From Candidatus Neomicrothrix sp. UBA825 (GTDB lineage: Bacteria > Actinomycetota > Acidimicrobiia > Acidimicrobiales > UBA8592): 7,635 nt of DNA. Every line of letters starts with the position of its first letter. The stretch's first letter is position 1. This document shows, in pieces, positions 6,507-7,635 of the stretch. Position numbers and translations under genes: made by a program. The DNA lies in assembly GCA_002295705.1 (NCBI GenBank), contig DBHP01000028.1:15865-23499 (forward strand). The letters are read 5' to 3'. The notes under the pieces are model-generated. The model did not search any database. It had not been told where the DNA came from and saw only the letters and a program-made list of their open reading frames with translations.

Positions 6507-7283
6507 AGTGAAGGTTGCTTTACCTGGGCCATGATCAAGGAAGCTTTGGACTCCGATCAATCTATCTTCAGTCTCAAAACAATCTCCGAAAGCCTCAGCT
6601 TCAAGTTCAAGAGCTTCATCAAGTGGTAAAGCAAGTCCATCCATCATCACCCTTTTAATGAATTGGAGAGACTTGGGACCTCTCGCATATGATTTAGCCG
6701 CTTCTAATGCTTGAGGATAGCAATCATCATCAGCGAATACAGCTGATACCAAACCTATTTGCAATGCCTCGTCAGCCTTAACTTGGCGTCCGGAGTAGTT
6801 GATTTCTTTCGCTTTAGTAATACCTATCAGACGCGTCAATCTTTGAGTTCCCCCAGCCCCTGGCAAGATACCAAGCAGTACTTCAGGTTGCCCAAACACT
6901 GCACTTTCACCAGCAAATCGAAAATCAGTTGCCATCGCTAATTCACACCCTCCGCCCAATGCGTATCCGTTTACAGCACTGATCGTTATTTGAGGAAGAT
7001 TTTCTAATGCCAGAAATGCACCATGTAACAATAGAGAAAATTCATGAGCTTCTTGTTTATTTTGCAATGTTGGAAACTCTTTTATATCTGCTCCCGCAGC
7101 AAATATTTTCGGACCACCCCAAACAACAACAGCACCAATATCTTGATTACTTGACAATTCCTCAGCTATTTCCTGCAACTCGGAAGCTAACTGCATGCTA
7201 ATTGCGTTCATTGGTGGTCGCTCAATACGAATCGTTGCTACCCCTGATTCAATATCATTCTCTAGGTTAACAAATTCTCCCAT
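6498..7283 (-). CDS. Enoyl-CoA hydratase/isomerase family protein (crotonase)
   Basis: The 261-residue length is standard for monofunctional enoyl-CoA hydratases. The first oxyanion-hole motif is FAAGADIKEF (residues 61-70). The second is NGYALGGGCELA (105-116). Glu114 in GGCEL and Glu134 in GQPEVLLGILPGAGGTQRL, 20 residues apart, correspond to the two catalytic Glu of classical hydratases, so it is likely a true hydratase rather than an isomerase or hydrolase lacking one of them. It would act in the cytoplasm, adding water to a trans-2-enoyl-CoA. It is the probable first gene of the tight ECH-MBL-MFS cluster. ATG at 7281-7283 is supported by a strong ribosome site. The exact substrate is unknown; a methylthioacryloyl-CoA (DmdD-like) role is possible in principle but not shown. 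Confidence 0.94.
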   Translation of the reverse strand: MGEFVNLENDIESGVATIRIERPPMNAISMQLASELQEIAEELSSNQDIGAVVVWGGPKIFAAGADIKEFPTLQNKQEAHEFSLLLHGAFLALENLPQITISAVNGYALGGGCELAMATDFRFAGESAVFGQPEVLLGILPGAGGTQRLTRLIGITKAKEINYSGRQVKADEALQIGLVSAVFADDDCYPQALEAAKSYARGPKSLQFIKRVMMDGLALPLDEALELEAEAFGDCFETEDRLIGVQSFLDHGPGKATFTRK

Positions 7284-7347
7284 TATGACTCCTCTGTAGT
7301 TTTGTGGGCACTGAGAGCATAGCCCAATAGGGCTTTACGAACATCAT
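7284..7347 (-). other. Spacer between GDPD and crotonase genes
   Basis: These 64 nt hold the crotonase ribosome site and a 5-bp hairpin, AGCCC-TATT-GGGCT on the minus strand at 7321-7334. The hairpin is not followed by a T-run, so it is not a convincing intrinsic terminator. No good promoter was found: TATGCT (complement of 7316-7321) is a poor -10 without a -35. Whether transcription continues from the GDPD gene or restarts here cannot be told. Confidence 0.4.
7289..7295 (-). promoter_or_regulatory. Shine-Dalgarno site of the crotonase gene
   Basis: The minus strand reads AGAGGAG here, 5 nt before the ATG at 7283. It is the clearest ribosome binding site in the window and fixes the crotonase start. 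It fits with this gene having independent translation initiation, unlike the two coupled genes after it. Confidence 0.7.
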
Positions 7348-7635
7348 CTAAAAGTGAAAGCTATCTCGCATTTCCAAGGGGAGGTTTGTAGTTATTGAAT
7401 CAACGCCATTCGCAAACAGTGCGGTAAATAAATCAGCATCATCAACCGTATAAACCCAGACTTCAAGACCTAACTTATGTATCTCTCTTATCATTTGTTT
7501 TGAAACATACCGATAATGCATGTTGATGGCGATAACTGATGACTCTTGACTCAGTGACCTAAAGCGGTACCTCGCATAGAGAGGACCAATAAACTTTAGT
7601 GCCACAAAAAGTTGATCAACCTTTGATAAATTCAC
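7348..7635 (-). CDS. Glycerophosphodiester phosphodiesterase (GDPD) family protein, C-terminal fragment
   Basis: Only the last 95 residues lie in the window; the frame is open to the right edge, and the GTG at 7633-7635 is probably an internal Val codon. The end of a GDPD TIM barrel is recognisable: VIAINMHYRYVSKQMIREIH, then LGLEVWVYTVDDADLFTALF and NGVDSITTNLP. In the family the corresponding segment reads like VxVWTVN followed by GVDGIITDxP. The catalytic residues (N-terminal His-Arg, Glu, Asp, His) are outside the window, so activity cannot be judged. Full-length members hydrolyse glycerophosphodiesters to glycerol 3-phosphate and an alcohol. The gene ends 64 nt before the crotonase start on the same strand; it may or may not belong to the same transcript. 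Confidence 0.8.
   Translation of the reverse strand: MNLSKVDQLFVALKFIGPLYARYRFRSLSQESSVIAINMHYRYVSKQMIREIHKLGLEVWVYTVDDADLFTALFANGVDSITTNLPLEMRDSFHF

Noticed and set aside
7321..7334. Hairpin AGCCC/GGGCT as an intrinsic terminator after the GDPD gene
   Set aside because: The stem is only 5 bp and is not followed by a T-run in either direction.

Overview
The window looks like chromosomal DNA of a free-living, probably marine, bacterium with a compact, moderately AT-rich genome. Gene content (a large DmdC-type acyl-CoA dehydrogenase, a crotonase, an alkylsulfatase-like metallo-hydrolase, an HSL-type esterase and a GDPD-type phosphodiesterase) suggests a heterotroph using lipid-like or organosulfur/organophosphorus compounds. 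Low-GC marine Actinobacteriota (Acidimicrobiia-like) or SAR202-type Chloroflexota fit, but this taxonomic guess is inference. No rRNA, tRNA, CRISPR array, insertion sequence or long repeat is visible. Every part of the window is genic except one 91-nt divergent spacer, one 64-nt spacer and gaps of 1 to 11 nt.

Left part, plus strand (1-2292): the 3' two thirds of an acyl-CoA dehydrogenase gene is followed after 1 nt by a gene interrupted by one in-frame TGA at 1663-1665. Read through that TGA, it encodes a 347-residue three-part protein: an N-terminal Cys-pair domain, a thioredoxin/TlpA-like redoxin domain and a TPR-like C-terminus. The TGA lies exactly where the redox-active cysteine is expected (W-U-G-C). 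It is followed at the right distance by a hairpin with a GGU loop resembling the E. coli fdhF SECIS. I read this as a selenoprotein, and it is the most interesting item here.

Middle (2295-3900): an unrecognised 184-residue protein on the minus strand converges on the selenoprotein gene with a 2-nt gap. It is divergent from a plus-strand HSL-family alpha/beta hydrolase; the 91-nt spacer between them must hold both promoters. The hydrolase in turn converges with the next minus-strand gene with 1 nt between them.

Right part, minus strand (7635 down to 3902): a 5'-truncated GDPD-family gene, then enoyl-CoA hydratase, an MBL hydrolase with an alkylsulfatase dimerisation domain, and an MFS_3 transporter. 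The last three are separated by 5 and 11 nt and are very likely one operon, plausibly for hydrolysing and beta-oxidising an unidentified ester or thioester with export or import by the MFS protein. The substrate cannot be read from the sequence.
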